NCBI RefSeq assembly: GCF_030867145.1
Contig: NC_134414.1
Location: forward strand, 79,288,504-79,352,503
Reading direction: 5' to 3'
Source of the DNA: Opisthocomus hoazin
Taxonomy: Eukaryota > Chordata > Aves > Opisthocomiformes > Opisthocomidae
Length of the DNA stretch: 64,000 nucleotides
In this document: positions 12,527 through 26,600 of the stretch, piece after piece
How positions within the stretch are numbered: the stretch's first letter is position 1
How the letters are laid out: every line of letters starts with the position of its first letter
Translations under genes and position numbers: made by a program
The notes under the pieces: model-generated
The model's input: the letters and a program-made list of their open reading frames with translations, nothing else
What the model was told of the DNA's origin: nothing
The model's database searches: none

Positions 12527-12614
12527 CTATGAGTTCCAACCTATTACCACATGAGCAACAAGAAGATAGCACATCCCAATGGTACAGGACACAATCATCA
12601 TGGGGAAACCTAAC
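12527..12614 (-). CDS. OCA2: OCA2 terminal coding exon (P protein C-terminus)
   Basis: Last coding exon of OCA2, the melanosomal 12-transmembrane P protein, a member of the Na+/H+-antiporter-like ion transporter superfamily needed for melanosome pH control and pigmentation. Reading leftward, an acceptor with a T-rich tract ending in TTTCAG (CAG at 12615-12617) is followed by G, completing an Arg codon split AG|G with the exon at 50254-50347. The exon then encodes 28 residues: [20 protein letters not shown], then HVVIGWNS, and TAG at 12527-12529. This is the final membrane helix of the vertebrate protein, nearly identical to the mammalian C-terminus as I know it. One oddity is a Ser codon after the Asn that, to my recollection, ends mammalian OCA2. 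The 88-nt coding length and split phase match the partner exon exactly. Identification is firm. Confidence 0.97.
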
Positions 12615-12617
12615 CTG

Positions 12618-15600
12618 AAACAACAAAAAAACAAAGGAAAGATCAATAAAGATACAGTACTTTGTTCTCCAAGCAATTTATGAAAAGGAAATTTAAGTTA
12701 TCCTACATATTCCAAGCCTCAAATATACTTATAGCAGTGTTAAAAGCATAGATGTACTGAGAGTATAATAGTGTCTAGGAGTCTGAAATTCAAGATCACA
12801 TTTCTACTTCCAGCCAATTTAAGAGATAAGTGGTCAAAATTATCATAATTTCATTGGTTTCAGGGCATCTCTTCAAATTTACTCTGCCTCAAAATCTGGC
12901 AAGTCTTGTTGTTTTGTTGTTTTTTTTCCCCCAGACAACATGCAATTATACAGGTAAAATAACAATCCTTACAAATTATCTAGCATTAGAATATATCATC
13001 TAGTGTGTATCACTTCAGATTAGATGTGAAACTCTGGTATGGCACTTTATAACTTCCTCTATGGCCGAAACTCTTTAAATTGTTTCCCTGATGACCTACA
13101 GTCACACACAGCTACTATTACTCTTCTGTACCTCTCACCAGGTGTAACAGACTTGAGTGTTAATCGACTGTTGGAAATCAACACCAGGCAGCTGTAAAAG
13201 TGTTAAAAAGTTGCTGTTCTATCAAAACAGCTATTTGTTTTTCACCACAGATTAAGCTTTTCAAACAACACTCAGATTTTATAGCTTTGTTTAGACTGAC
13301 AAACACAGTCAGCAGAGACAGACAACTGGAAATGATGTTGTGGAGCTGGCTGAGTCCTGCTCTGCTAGGTATGTAGGTCTTCCATATGTGTGAAACGAAA
13401 GGAGTTTTCTGAAACTTAAAAACATTATTATATTGTACTGCGGGACTGTGAAGAACTGCTGCTGTGATCATACTCATTTGTCTTATGTTACTAAAATCAC
13501 AAGAACTGAGAAGAGAAATCATCATGCCACAAACCACCCTCTTTATGTACATTCTTTTGTCAAGTTCAGCCAAGAATTTCTGTAAACCTCATCAAAACAT
13601 GACAATATTCTCTGAAGTACAGCATTTCATTTATTCTCTGCCTTGAAGATCGATCTGATTATTACATGTGGATATATTAGTTGTTCCTTTTTGCCTCGCT
13701 TGTTAGGAACTCTCAGGAAGGCTCCTTGAGCCCATTCCCTTCTACCATTGCTGATCAGAGCACTAATGAAGAGATGTCAGTTTAGTAGGTGACAGGAGGA
13801 CACCGTTCTCTGAGCTTGGGTGGATGAGTAGATCCTTTCTTTCGGAAGCTACAGCTAGAAGGGTCTTCTTGGGGCATATAAGTCTAGGCTGCACCTTCTC
13901 AGGATATGAAACCACTTGCATAAAAAGAAAATTAAACTTCTTAATGGCTCAATGCAGTCTGCTCTTTCCACCTGGCAGCTGTGACATTACTCTAAACCTT
14001 GAAATTCTCATCAGTAATGTTTATTTCATTTCTATTTTGCTGAAAAGATGACTCAAGGAGGCATAGATGCAGCCAGCTGTTCAGAGGTGCTTTAACCTTT
14101 AACAGCCATTGGTTCAAGTTACTCACAAGGAAATTTTACCATGAATGAGGGTCACTGCAAACACGAAAAAATCAGCCCTGACCGATGAAGTTTGCCGAAT
14201 AATTAGGAAACAAATAAAACCCAAACACTCTAAAGAAAATACTGGAATTATTTAGGGAAGAACAAGCTTGTCCATAATACCTGCTTCATAGCTACTCTTG
14301 ACCCATGATCAAAGTGAGCACATCTCACGTATCAGTAGAAATAGTGGCAAACTAAGAACAAAAGGAAACCCTTGCAAGGCAGAAAATGTACAAAGGGCAA
14401 CACTGTCAGGGCTACCAGATCATCTCATTTATGTCTCCTTGACATCCCCTTGAAAAAGCTGGCATGTCCCTGTGCCTATGACCAAATATTGCCTACGAGA
14501 TCTTCCCCAGCAGGACAGTTCCCATTCCTGGCTCCAGAGGCTTTCTCTTCCATCTCTCTGGGATTTAGGACCTGGTGTGCTGGTCTCTGCTGTCATTCTG
14601 GTAACAGGCATCATCATTGCCATTCTGGCTTCAAAAGCGTTAACATTAGGCTGATATTTGGAACTGAGAAAACAGAGAGGAAGAGGAGGAGAGAGAGAAG
14701 GGCTGGGTGTCTCCAAGTGATGAGAGGTGTGAAGAATTGTTTGACGGGGTCATGGGATTGTCACAGCTTTCAAATATTTCCTGAAAAGTCTGAAATGCAT
14801 TTGGAAGATTTATTTTTCTTACATGCAGATAAATGTTATTTCTTTTCCAGACTGACTGGTCAAATCCTTGCTTTTAAATGACTCATTACTTGAAAGAGCT
14901 GAATCATTATTCAGTCACTAAACTATGATCAAGCTGATAACACTGTAAAACAGCAGAGCTAAAACATCTCTTGGAATTATTTTAGAAAAAAGTAAAAAAT
15001 ATATAAATTAATTTGATGGGTTGCCAACTGCTTCTCGGAACCTTTCCTTCCTTCTCTCAGCAAATCTGATCTCTGGCCCTCCCTAATCTCACTTACATAA
15101 AAGTGTCCAGATAGGACAGAAAAGCAAAACCAGCAATGGCTGTAGGAGTGAGATAGCATGGCTAAAAAATCCTCCTACATCCTTCAGTATATCTAATGAA
15201 TGCTGACTGCAGCTGTGTCCACATGACAGGCTGGTGAACCAGAGATTGCTACAACTCTCATAAGAAAATTGGCTATTGTTTGACAGAAAACAGAGTTTTA
15301 TTGACCTTGAAGTTAGCAAACAATGAGCTGGTCCTGGGAGGAGCGGGGACAGTGCCAGCCTTAATCTGTACTAGTGCAGCCTAACAAACCTTCCTGGAGA
15401 ACGCGCAGCAACTTGGCAGTGAACGGCAGCATAATGCCTTCATGAAGACTGGCAAGGGGATGGAAGGATCCAAAAAGATTCAGTGGCTGCTTGACCACTG
15501 AAGAGAGAACAGAAAAGACAGCTCCAGCTTGGAGGAGCTCTGTGCAAGAAAATGGAAGCATTATACAGGGCCACATACAAATATGCAAGAATTGTAATCA

Positions 15601-16599
15601 TACCCTCACTATCACAGTGTCAGTCAAATGTGTAGCTGGAGCCAGACACAGCCTGTCTGGGGAGGAACCTCACTTCATTTAGCATGGATGCTTGCACAGG
15701 GCACAACTACAACACTGTTATTCTCATGGCATAGACAATTACCCCTCAACTTGAGGCCTGAATTTCAGGCCCAGTGGCCGACACACTAATGGAATTGGAT
15801 CAAATTCAATGTTGAATTTGTGCACCAGAGAGAGAGAAGGTAAAGCTCATTCAGTAAGTATTGGTTACTGCAGAGTTAACTGATAGCTGAGTTGGTTCAG
15901 TGCCCTGTTATTGATATTACACTACACATCGGACTCCTCCAAAGGAAGATGCAGCTCCTGTCTCAGGCCGCATACAACATAACACATTTAAGTACCTACA
16001 TTTTCTTCAGTTAGATCAAATTGAAGAATGCATTTTAAATACTGTAAAAATTGCTTCCAGCAACTCTCATTCTCAGCATACTCCTTGGAGTCAAAAAGCA
16101 GCATGTCATTCGGTTGCTCCTGCCCAGGAAAGAGGATCAGCAGAGTTCAGAAGTCATAAAAACCTTTCTTGCACTAAAACTTCAGATTAGTAAGAAACAC
16201 TAATTAGCATCTTTGGCATAAAAATACATTTTCATGCTACCTTGCAATGGCATCTGATGTGACATTTTTGTACACAAACTAAAGGAACAGGACAAATGTA
16301 TCCTGCATTGGTCAGCCTTTTCTTCCCTCTCCCAGTCTTCAAACAAGGAGATACATATACCCTGCATGGCACAAAAGGTTCGACTATCCACAGCCAGCTC
16401 AGAGAGTTTTCACCACTGCAGAAACGGGCCAGATGCAACGAATGGCTGGGTGACAGGATCTAGCATTCACCCCGCTCTTTGTTTCTTCTCTTCATACCAG
16501 AAGCTTACGCATAAAACTGCTATCTAAATGAAATCACCCAGTTTAAATATACACAACAAGCAGATGTTAGTTCAATGTGAGACAGTGAGAGCATTTCAA
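12618..16599. other. OCA2 intron, no repeat or exon recognised
   Basis: Contains a minus-strand frame of 131 codons (13178-13573) and a plus-strand frame of 169 codons (14372-14881, with a purine-rich run at 14664-14700). Neither has a recognisable domain, nor splice signals I would trust. Treated as chance frames. Confidence 0.35.
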
Positions 16600-17610
16600 G
16601 TGGGAGCCCCGGGGATTTGTCTTGGACAAAATTTTACTTATTAATAACTTCAGAGATCCAGTAGTGAAAAGCTTGCAAATAGCCCCAGCACGAGAGAGAT
16701 GCCAGACTCTGTGGAGAACAGAATTCAGCGTGTTCTTAACAAACTAAAATGAGAATTTGAAATGAACAAGATGAAACTCAGTGAAGCTAAGTGTGAAGTA
16801 TGCATTAGAAGTCAAACGTGGGCACAAAAACAGCAAGGAAAGTGAAGGTTTTCACTGGTAATGACCTAGTTATTTTTGATCCTGTCTTGCTGCAAGATTT
16901 CTGGCCCTGTATTAGCTTAGAAGAAAAGGAAACTGGTATGATTATTCTGGGAATAAATCCCATATTTAATGAGTATCTAGGGATGTGAATATTACAGTTT
17001 TCTTAGGTTATAAGTTTATCCAATATTATTTGCTAAACAATAATAGCAAAGCCTTTGGGGTCTGAATTGCATTTTCCTGGACAAACTGATCTCCTACGGT
17101 ACTTTGCAGCTGTATTTTGTGATGCTTCAAGAGCCAGCAGCACCCAGGATGACAGACACGGACATACTGGAGCGCGTCCAGCAAAGGGCCGTGAAGATGA
17201 TAAAGGGACTGGAACATATCTCGTGTGAGGAAAGGCTGACAGAGCTAGGACCATTGAGTCTGGAGAAGAGAAGGCTCAGGGGCAAAATTCATCAATGTGT
17301 GTAAATGCCTAAAAGGATGGTGTAAAAAAGGCAGAGCCAGGCCCTTCTCAGTGGCACCCAGTAACAGGATCAATAGGCAATAAGCACAAAAACCTGAAAC
17401 ACAGAGGGCTCCCTCTGAATATTGGGAAACACTTTTTCCTTGTGAGAGTGACCAGATAGTGCAACAGGCTGCTCAGGGAGATTGTGAAGCCTCCACCCTT
17501 GCAGATAGTCAAAAGGAATCTGGACACAGTCCTGGACAACAGGCTCTGGGTGGCCCTGCTTGAGGGTGACCTCCAGAGGTCCTGTCCAGCTGCAACCACT
17601 CTGTGATTCT
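16600..17610 (+). mobile_element. Old, degenerate CR1 LINE fragment
   Basis: The right part (about 17160-17610) is clearly CR1. It holds the CTGGAGCGCGTCCAGCAAAG block, a GAGAAGAGAAGGCTCAGGGG block, and the 3' end GAGGTCCTGTCCAGCTGCAA followed by a decayed octamer tail. The left part (about 16600-16830) has weaker similarity to the RT-to-thumb region around the sequence encoding NKGKC in the younger copies. The middle is poorly conserved, but its length is close to that expected for a colinear element. The frame has many stops. It is more diverged than the copies at 8.9, 33.2 and 57.7 kb and belongs to a different, older subfamily. Antisense to OCA2. Confidence 0.8.
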
Positions 17611-20600
17611 CATCCACCTACTTGTTCCTCTGTTATTCAACAGAGGATAAGAAAGCATCATCTGCACACCTGAAGATCTGCACATCTCTTCAGGAAATAT
17701 TTAACAAAGGACAGATGACAGATAATTCTTCTCATTCTTGGACAGTCTGTCATAGTACGCAATGCTTTGCTTTGGAAGTTTGATAATCATAAGCTCATTT
17801 TTAAAAGAACATCTAAATGCCTATGAAATCAGCCTCAAAAAAGAGACTCAGGTGTGGGTTGGCTTAGAAGATGCATAAGGTTGTTTCTGAATGAGAGGAA
17901 AGTTGCATCTTTTAAAGAAGCTTCATAATTTGATTTTCAAAGTAACTCATTTCTATTTCTTTTCAACAAAAGGGTATAACCACAATATTCATGGATCTTA
18001 ATGAAAAGAATATATCATAACCATCATGAAGTGAGCTTTAGAAAGGTGGTTTTGTTAATGGAAGACAGGACAATGTTACCTTGATGAAAAACGCAACTCA
18101 ACCATTTGACAAAAGCTATGTACGTCTACATAGGTTACAATCTCCTGTAGTACAACTCTGTGAGCAAGTTCTTCTGTACCTCAGTTAGGATTACATAGCA
18201 AAGTGAAATCCCTTTTTGAGGGAAAAAAGGGGAGAGGACTAAATTATGTTTATAAATGTAAGACTTGATTGTGTATATTGTAGTTTCTGAAGTTCTCCAT
18301 ATTTTTTCAGATTCATACAAAACAATCTATAAATTATTTGTACTAACATTATTAGATATATAGCTTATTTTTGTTGTGATTATTTGCTGCCAAATTCTCC
18401 TGTGGAGAGATTTGCTCAAAAGTTTATTTTGACTTTTCATCCTAATTGTTAAAAAAAGAAAACCTCAGAATTCCTTGGAGAAAAAATAAATCAATTTTTA
18501 TAGCTCTATTTATTAATTCCCCAACTTTTTCTTTGGCTTTGGGAAGGAATGGAAACTGAAAGAAAAGATTTTTAATTTTTTGTCTGCCTTACTCTCAAAG
18601 CCACTAGGAATATTCCTCTTGGTGAATTTTCTCTGTTCTTATTATATCTGCAGTCACTTTCCTGTCATCCTGTTTCTTCTCTCCCTTTCTTTCAATGCCA
18701 AGTGCCTTATGAATCTCCTGTTCTTTTAGCTGTGTCAACCCTTCCATCATTTCAAGTCTTTGACATATACTGATCTAGTTTACTTGAAAGGAAAGTGTGC
18801 ACTTTACTAACACTCTAAAAAAACAAATTCAAAATGTTTATCAAATGCCCATGACCCTTTCAAATCCAGACACCTGTTGTGGCTCAGAAAACAGGTGGTT
18901 AAAACTGCAAGCTATCATTAATTCAACATTAAATTGCTGTGAATTTCGTATAGTCTGGAGTTACATAAAAATTACAGTGTGGTTACCTACTAGTTGCCAT
19001 ACACAGGAGTTATAGTGTATTTTAAATCACAGAAAAAACCCTGTAATCCTGTTCTCTTCTGATCACTAAACATACAGTAATTTCTCATGATAGTCTAACT
19101 GTTCTGAGTCTATGCCAAGATTTCCCATAAAGTCACTGTTAGAAGTGAACCTGAGATGAGGAAAATCAGATACTCATTGAGAAAACGTAAAGGTGTTAGG
19201 TTTTGCCTCCCATAGTCTAGAACATCCTTCTAAAGGTGTTTCACTGTAACCTCAACACTTTTATGTGTAGAATGAGCAATGGGCCTTTCCTTGGCCTTCC
19301 AAAATTCTGATTCTCTAAAGAAAAAAGTGCACACATTCCTTGTAAGAGAATAGTGGGTCTGCCAGCTCCACCTGGCAGATTCAAATGACTATTGATAGAA
19401 TATTTGTGGCAGTATCTGTCTAGGTCTCTGTGGTACAACTGAGATGAAATACAGGACTGTCAGAACAAGTGACTCTGATAACTATCCAAAACATATTCAT
19501 ACATTGTAAGCTAGCAACCTGTATGAAACACCATGAAAAAAATTGAAAACCATACCAATTTTAGTAAAAATAATACTGTAATTGATTATTTAAAAAATCA
19601 GCAAGACACTATTTATTAGATGACAACAGCATCTAACCTTTTTTTTAAGAACTATATATACATTTCCAATAGGAAAGAGTGAAACCCTGCAGACAGCCAG
19701 GAAAGAACAGAGCTCAAGTACAGAAACAAACAGGAAAACATAGATAGAGCTAACCGTGGCATTTTACTGGGGAAGAGCAACATAGCACTGATAAATTTGT
19801 GGAAGTTCTTTTCCCCACTGTCCCCACTATTCCCACTATCCTTGTGATTCTAATATCTCATTAAATGAACAAATGCATATTAATTATTTGTCAAGGTGCA
19901 CAAAGTGTTTAAAACCTCGTGTCTAGCTGACAAAGGGGGAAATCCCAGTAACTTTCCACAGCTGGCCTTAAGGGCCCCATGGGCAACGTAAATACCCGAC
20001 ATTTAAATGAGAAAGAGAATTACTTCAGTCAAGCTCATTGCTGTCACTGGATGTAAAAGAAGCTAGAGTCAAACCTTTGCACATGTTGGGATGTGTTTTA
20101 TTAAATTTATATAGCGCTCTCAAATCCAGATTATATGACTCTATAGATTAGGCCTCAGCAGGATATTATTATAGAGAGAGACATGCACAAGCCAATGGCC
20201 TGAAAAATATCTTAAGTCACCTGTTTAAGCACGGGAAAAATTTCATCCTAATTTAGAAAACACATTTAAGTGTTTTGCTGGATCACGAGTCAAACAAACA
20301 AGTGACCCCAGATATCTCATCTGTACTCTCTTTTGGAAGATATCCAAAGGCAGGAAAGCCAATATAATGATAAGAGAGTATGATTCCTCTGTGTACCCAT
20401 CTTTGCTTCACCCATAGAAGTTTTGACTTTTTTCCATCTACCTGCCCTGTGCAATGAAACACCTGTCAGAAACTCCAACAAATAAGTTGTAGCTTCAATT
20501 AAAAATGTAGTTACTCTTGACATGAATGACACAATTACTCAAAGCAGCTCACAAGATTGCCCCAATCTAACATTGGTTGCTTTCTACCTAGAGCGAATCA

Positions 20601-23600
20601 ACCATGTTTGAACGTGTCAGGCACTCTTTTCCGTAGAAAGCTCGCACCAACCAACCTTCAGCCAAGGTGAAAGCCAGGAAAACGGAGAACAGGGGAAGAT
20701 CTGCTCTGTATAGTCTTTTTAAAAGAGTATATTATCTCTCTCTTCCATCAACAGATAGTCCCAGGAAACATACAGTATACAATGTTAAAGCTCCAAAGTG
20801 AGATGTCAAAACTACAGAAGTTTATCATCAAAGCTGTAACTCCATTCTTTGCCAGGCAGTGTTGTTATGACTATTTGAAAACAAGTGATCCTATATGCTG
20901 TGTCTTGACAAAAAGGAATATGTCACAGACTGAATTTTATCTGTCTTTAGTCAAATGATTTTTCTCTGTTTTTCAATGTAGTATACTTCATTTTGTTTCT
21001 AACATTTGTGTTCCAAAGAGATCAAAGCATTGCAACCACAGCATTTATCATTAGTGCCAATGTGCAGCTAGACAAATTGTTTAACACTTCTTTTACCAGA
21101 GCTGAGATAAATTCTTCAAACTTAAACTCGTATGCCTTCTGTCTAATTCTGCTAGTAAATTTTGTTCAAATAGTTTCAATTCATACCATTTTCTGGTCCG
21201 TTAATGACAATTTTTTTTTTTCCAAGACTGTCTGAGTCCCCAGATAGTCCCTAACAGTCCAGTATTTGGTGCTTTAATGTGAAAATCCTAGGGGCAGAAT
21301 AGACTTTCCATTCATTATTAGGAGAACATGTTCTGTACAGACAGGCAAAATGTCTTCGTGCCTACTGAAGTAGGACGTGTCATGATAAAGTGTGGCATAA
21401 AGATTCAAGTTGATCTGCTAGTGATTTCTTTATCACAACTTCATGTCACCCTTGGATCTATTGTTGTATATTAGCAATATATTTCCTCTCCACACCCTCC
21501 AGGCAGACCTCAAAAGAAGTTTAGTCCTCTATTTGTTGTGTCTGGTTTTGTTATGAAAGCTTCATGCCATTCTAAAATCTGGGAAATGCAAATATATTAA
21601 ACTGATTCAGGTCCTTGGGAAAGCCATACTTACTCCTCTCCTACACATCTGTGTAGTGAGGTATAGTCATAAGTATGAGCTTAAGAAGATTAAAATTAAT
21701 CATGGATGACTAGAAGAGAAAATTAATGAAGTATGTCTTCTCTGACAGTACTTTAAGAGACTCATGTACTGATTGTGAGTACAAACCTCAGTATTCCTGA
21801 TAGTGAATTGTTCTCATGAATTTTTTGAATGGTACCGATAAAAAATATTCTAGTAATGCGACAGATTTATACAAAACTAGTGAGTTTTACTGGGAAAAAA
21901 TGAAAGCATTAGAACTGCTGAAATAGGTTTTACAGTGTTTACAGTTTGAGTTTCTGTATTTTATGAAACAATTAACATATTGTAAACTCACTTTTGATGA
22001 TTATATGCTTTTTGTTTTGCAAAAAAATAATTTGAGGCTTATCCACATTTTTGTTAATATAGCTTTTTGTAGCTCAAACCTCTCTGCTATAAAAAATTCT
22101 CATAAAATAAATTGTTTTGTCTATTTTTGAAACAAATTGTATCTACAAAACATTTTTAAACTACATTATTTTTCTACATGGTCTAAACAAACCAAAGATA
22201 ACAGATATGGCAGAAATTAACTGTGATTTATTTTAGTTCCAAAATGTTTCAAATTAAATAACCTTTACTTACTCTGTATTATCTTGCTTTTTCTTAGTGA
22301 GGATTTAGGAATGGAAGTTGCCAGAACGTTTTTTCCATGAATGTGCCTAATCCCAACCCTCGTTAATGGTAAATTGGGGAACTTTTCTTAGTTTCTCTTT
22401 TTTTCCCCAATGTGCTCTTTTATTTTGATTAAGGCACAAGATAAAAGGAAAATGACATTTTACAGTAGATTAATCAGTTGATTCTTTAATAATTTCAACC
22501 GAGCTCTTTCAACTATCTAAAAGCCCTGCACTTTGCTAAAAAGCCAGATGCTACATAAGAAAATGTTCCACCCTCTTCCTCTCTCCTCTTTCTCCCCACT
22601 TTGAGACTCCATTGATGTGCCATATAGTGTGATGATACAGAACTGATGATGACAGAGAACTCGGATGAGAGGCAGGTAAGTATCACTAGCAGCACATCTT
22701 AACGTGGGCTAGCTACTTGACCAGTTCACAGGTGTTGCAAGTCAATCAGAAGCATCAACTGGAGTTCACTGTCTAATTGTTATGGATGGCAGATAACCCT
22801 TAAGGTGCTTCAAATTGAAAGGTCAGAGCTTGAGAAATTCTGGTTCTCAACTCCTAAAAATGCACTAAATTTTCATAAATTTCTTTGAGAAAGACCACAT
22901 TTGTCCCAGTGCTGTCATCTAACACATATCATCTTGAGTGTTACTCAGGCCTGCGTGGGGAATAAGGATTACAGAGTGACTGAAATGAGGGGAAAAACAG
23001 GAATAAAATTACTAGATTTTTTTTTTAATTTTAAAGACTTTTACTATTTCTATATTTTCAACAAGTGGGTGAAAACTAAGCTGGTTTATTCACTAACTTC
23101 TGCCTCTCTCCTCCCACCTCCACCTCTTCAGCAGAAGAGCTGGATTGCCGCATCAGGAATGCAAGAGCGCACCAGCGACCCACTTTGGCATTGCTTCGTG
23201 GACCTACACTTAGCTCATAACATGACAAAGGAGTGTCATGGAAGTTCCCCAGCAAGTGAGATATGTAGGACACCACATGGTCTGGGCCAACCATGTAGAC
23301 CAAGGCTACATGCACCCCAGTCTTCCTCCTTCATTGTTTTAGTGGTTTCATTTTCTTTTGAACAACTTGGACAATCAAATTGTCAGTTTAAGTGTCATCA
23401 AGTGATGATCATCCCTAAGTCCCACCACAAAATCACAGTATTATCTTTCTAAAGTATCATGATCATTGTTTCAGATATGTTTAAGACATTATCCATTTTA
23501 GTTTATTTCTCTGAACTTGGCCTTTTCAGCTAAGGTCAATAGACTTTATATTCCCTGTCTTAGAATCAGAAGGCACAGTGATGCATTCTGATGCATGTAA

Positions 23601-26600
23601 TCTGTAGCATTATGAAACAAAACCTGAAGCGAAAGCTTGGCATTAATGTCCTTAGAGTGCTAGAGACAGAACATGCATATTTCTTGACTATTTGGAATAA
23701 TTTAGGGGGCTTTTTCCCTTTGCCTTTAGAAAGTCTGTTCTTTAGATAATTTCCATAGAACTAGGAAAACAATTTACGTGCATGGATGTCATTTAGTTTT
23801 GAGCCTTCAACAGTTCAACCTTCATTATCAACAAGCAGTAAAAAAAAAGGCTTACTAACAAGTGAAATCAGGAGAAAAAAACCCACAACTAATTTAAAAA
23901 TTGTTTAATTATATTTAGTAATATATGTTACATAGTAGTACAAAGGGAAAAAAAGAAAAAAAAAACATAATTCCTTTTCAGACTTTCCTGGGATGAATTC
24001 TTCCCTTTTTACTTTTTTATTTATTAGACTTTTTCAAGGCAAGTAGAATAAAACTGAACCCTGTAAAAAAAAAAAAAACAAACTGCAATTCCTTTTTTTC
24101 AGGAATAGGTCTTGTACCTTCTCTCAAAAAAGCAGCTTTTAGTCACTATCAGTTTAAAACTAATGTCATTACATAACTATTACTATTTTATCCTATTGAA
24201 CTGCTACATATCTGCTTAAAACTTCAGAGTACTCCTACTTAAGTAACCTTCACTGAAGCTGAACAACTGCAAGTGTTGACCAGGAAGTTATTATTCAAGT
24301 GATAAAGCAGGCTCTAGCTGAGGAGAATTAATATAGTCTCTTAAGAAGGCTTATTAGTCAGGGTTCATATGGCAAATACATAAAAGCTTCATACTGATAG
24401 CGTTCTCTGAGTTTCCCAGACTTCACATCTTTTCCTGCCATTTAGGTTACCTTTGTGTTTGGATCTCTTGCAAATTGTTTTTCAAAACAATGTTTAGCGA
24501 TACAGAATTTCTCCAAGCAAATATTCTCAATCCAGCACTTTCTGACTAATTCTGGTAATTGCTAAAGTACCATATTTAATTAGAAAATCATTTCCTAATT
24601 TCAATAAACTTTGAATAAGACTCTTGTTCAGCAACTACAGTGACTGTCTAATCAAATTGAGCATGTTGTAATTAACAGGAAACTTGGCACTTGAAGTAAT
24701 AACTATATGAAGCTGCAAAAAGTGGGAATTTTTTGGATATCAGAAACTATTTATACCAGCATATATGACATTACACATGCGAGAATTCAAATATGTCTTG
24801 CTCAATACAAACAAATGTGTGTGAATCTTATATCAACTCCCAGGTGGAATAAAAGCAGAAATTGAGTTAAGACAGTTTGGCTTTGTATCTCTCCGAGTCA
24901 AATTACAAAAATCACAGAAATGAGCAAGCACTTCACTGATTCTTCTCTACTTACAGCCATCTTTACTTGGCTGAACTTCCTCCCCTCTCAAACTCCCCTC
25001 CCTCCCTTCTCCCACCAACTCACTTATCCATAGCTTACGACACACAGTTTGTCAGAACAGGACTGCCTTCCTCCCGGCTCTTTCTGAGCTCACACCCCGT
25101 TGTCCCTGGGCATACAGCTCATACTCTCTGCCCCTTACTGAAGGCAGTGGTGGCCTCACACCTTCCCGTTAAATACGTGATCTTCCAGTAGTCAGAAAGG
25201 CCAGTGGTGGCAATAACCAGCCAGGACCCTCAAGGTGATGGAGAGACTTGGTTCTCTGGCTAAGGAATGTCATCCACACCGAAGTGAGAAAGGAGATTTT
25301 CAGTCCAGTCTCAAAATCATGAACCACACCTGGATTCATAACACTGCTCTCATTTCAAGGAGTAGTAGAGTGACTGACCAGCTACTTATTTCTTTAAAAT
25401 CCAAAGGTACAAGTGATCAATTTATGTTTAACTCTAATTAATAATAAGCAGATGAATAAAACACTCTAGCCAAACCTTCATTGCAATTGCATCAGTTTCT
25501 CTATATAGAAGCTCTTGGCCACAGTCCCTGCACATTAATCATCCTCCCTGCACCTCCCTGAAGCTGAGTGTCACCTCAACTTTTTGGCTGCCATTCCCCA
25601 ATTGTTTTTGTTTTGCCTTTTGATGCTGTCTCTGATAAATACCACTACACACCCTCTCCTGTCTGTTTCACCACAGCTATCCTGACAAAGGCAATTCCTG
25701 TATATGTGAAAAAAGAATATATGTTGTGGGACACACCTGTACAAGTCTACCTGAGCTCCTGACCTTTCTAGGATAGAATTTAACTTTTATTAGTTGTTAG
25801 TGTTAGGATGAAATGAATCACCTTCTAAAAGTTATTTCTCTCCATTGACTACAATGAGAGCTGAGAGTGGAAATAAAGATATCGATGCTGTAGAATGGAA
25901 AAGTGAGGTGAGGTGAATTTCTCCTTTACTGACAAGAAGCTCTGTGAACACTGGAAGATAATGGAGCCTTATTTCCTACCAATCTGTGTCTTAAATTTGA
26001 CTTTCTGTCTAAGTAGAAAGCTCCAGCTGAAGCTTTCTTCCATAACTTACAATGACACTCACCTGCATGGATTTTTTCAGTGTGTAAAGAAGTGTGGTCT
26101 CAGACTGCAGTTTCCCTCAGTGAGAATACTAATAAGGTTTCTTTTCCTCTTCCCATCCACTGACTTTGATGAAATTTCATGGATTTTAATCATATTTGAG
26201 AATTCAACCCCCCTTTCCCCACCATCGTGGGGAACAAACACTGTCAAAAGTGTTTGAAGTTGATAAGCACATTCAGAAGCTGCTAGGTGGGAAACACAGA
26301 GGCACATTCACAGCAGTATGATTGCACAAGAAACCAGATGAAAAGTCAGGCTTTGATGGAAAAAGAGGAACAAAAATCTTTTCAAAAGCATTCTTTTTTC
26401 TGAAACGTACTTGTTATAGGTAGCTAACTTTTCTTGAGACTTGCCAAAAGCTTACCTTGATATAACTCAAGAATGATTAGAGAAAGGGGTATAGCTTTTC
26501 ATATGCTTACATTATATAGTTCTAGTCTCCAACTTATTATCGGAATGCTTATAGGCGTGGGAAGGTAACGGGGAAGAGAAAGAAATGTGTAGTTAAAAGT

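Noticed and set aside
13178..13573. 131-codon minus-strand frame near the terminal OCA2 exon
   Set aside because: Same strand as OCA2 but upstream of the last exon. No transmembrane pattern or motif from OCA2 and no paired splice sites. The exon phases at 12614 and 50254 already join perfectly without it.
14372..14881. 169-codon plus-strand frame and overlapping frames on both strands
   Set aside because: Contains a low-complexity purine run, has no domain, and overlapping frames of similar openness on the other strand suggest composition rather than coding.
22901..23452. 183-codon plus-strand frame
   Set aside because: Phe/Tyr-rich low-complexity part followed by unrelated Pro/Ser-rich part. 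No recognised motif, and a competing frame on the other strand.
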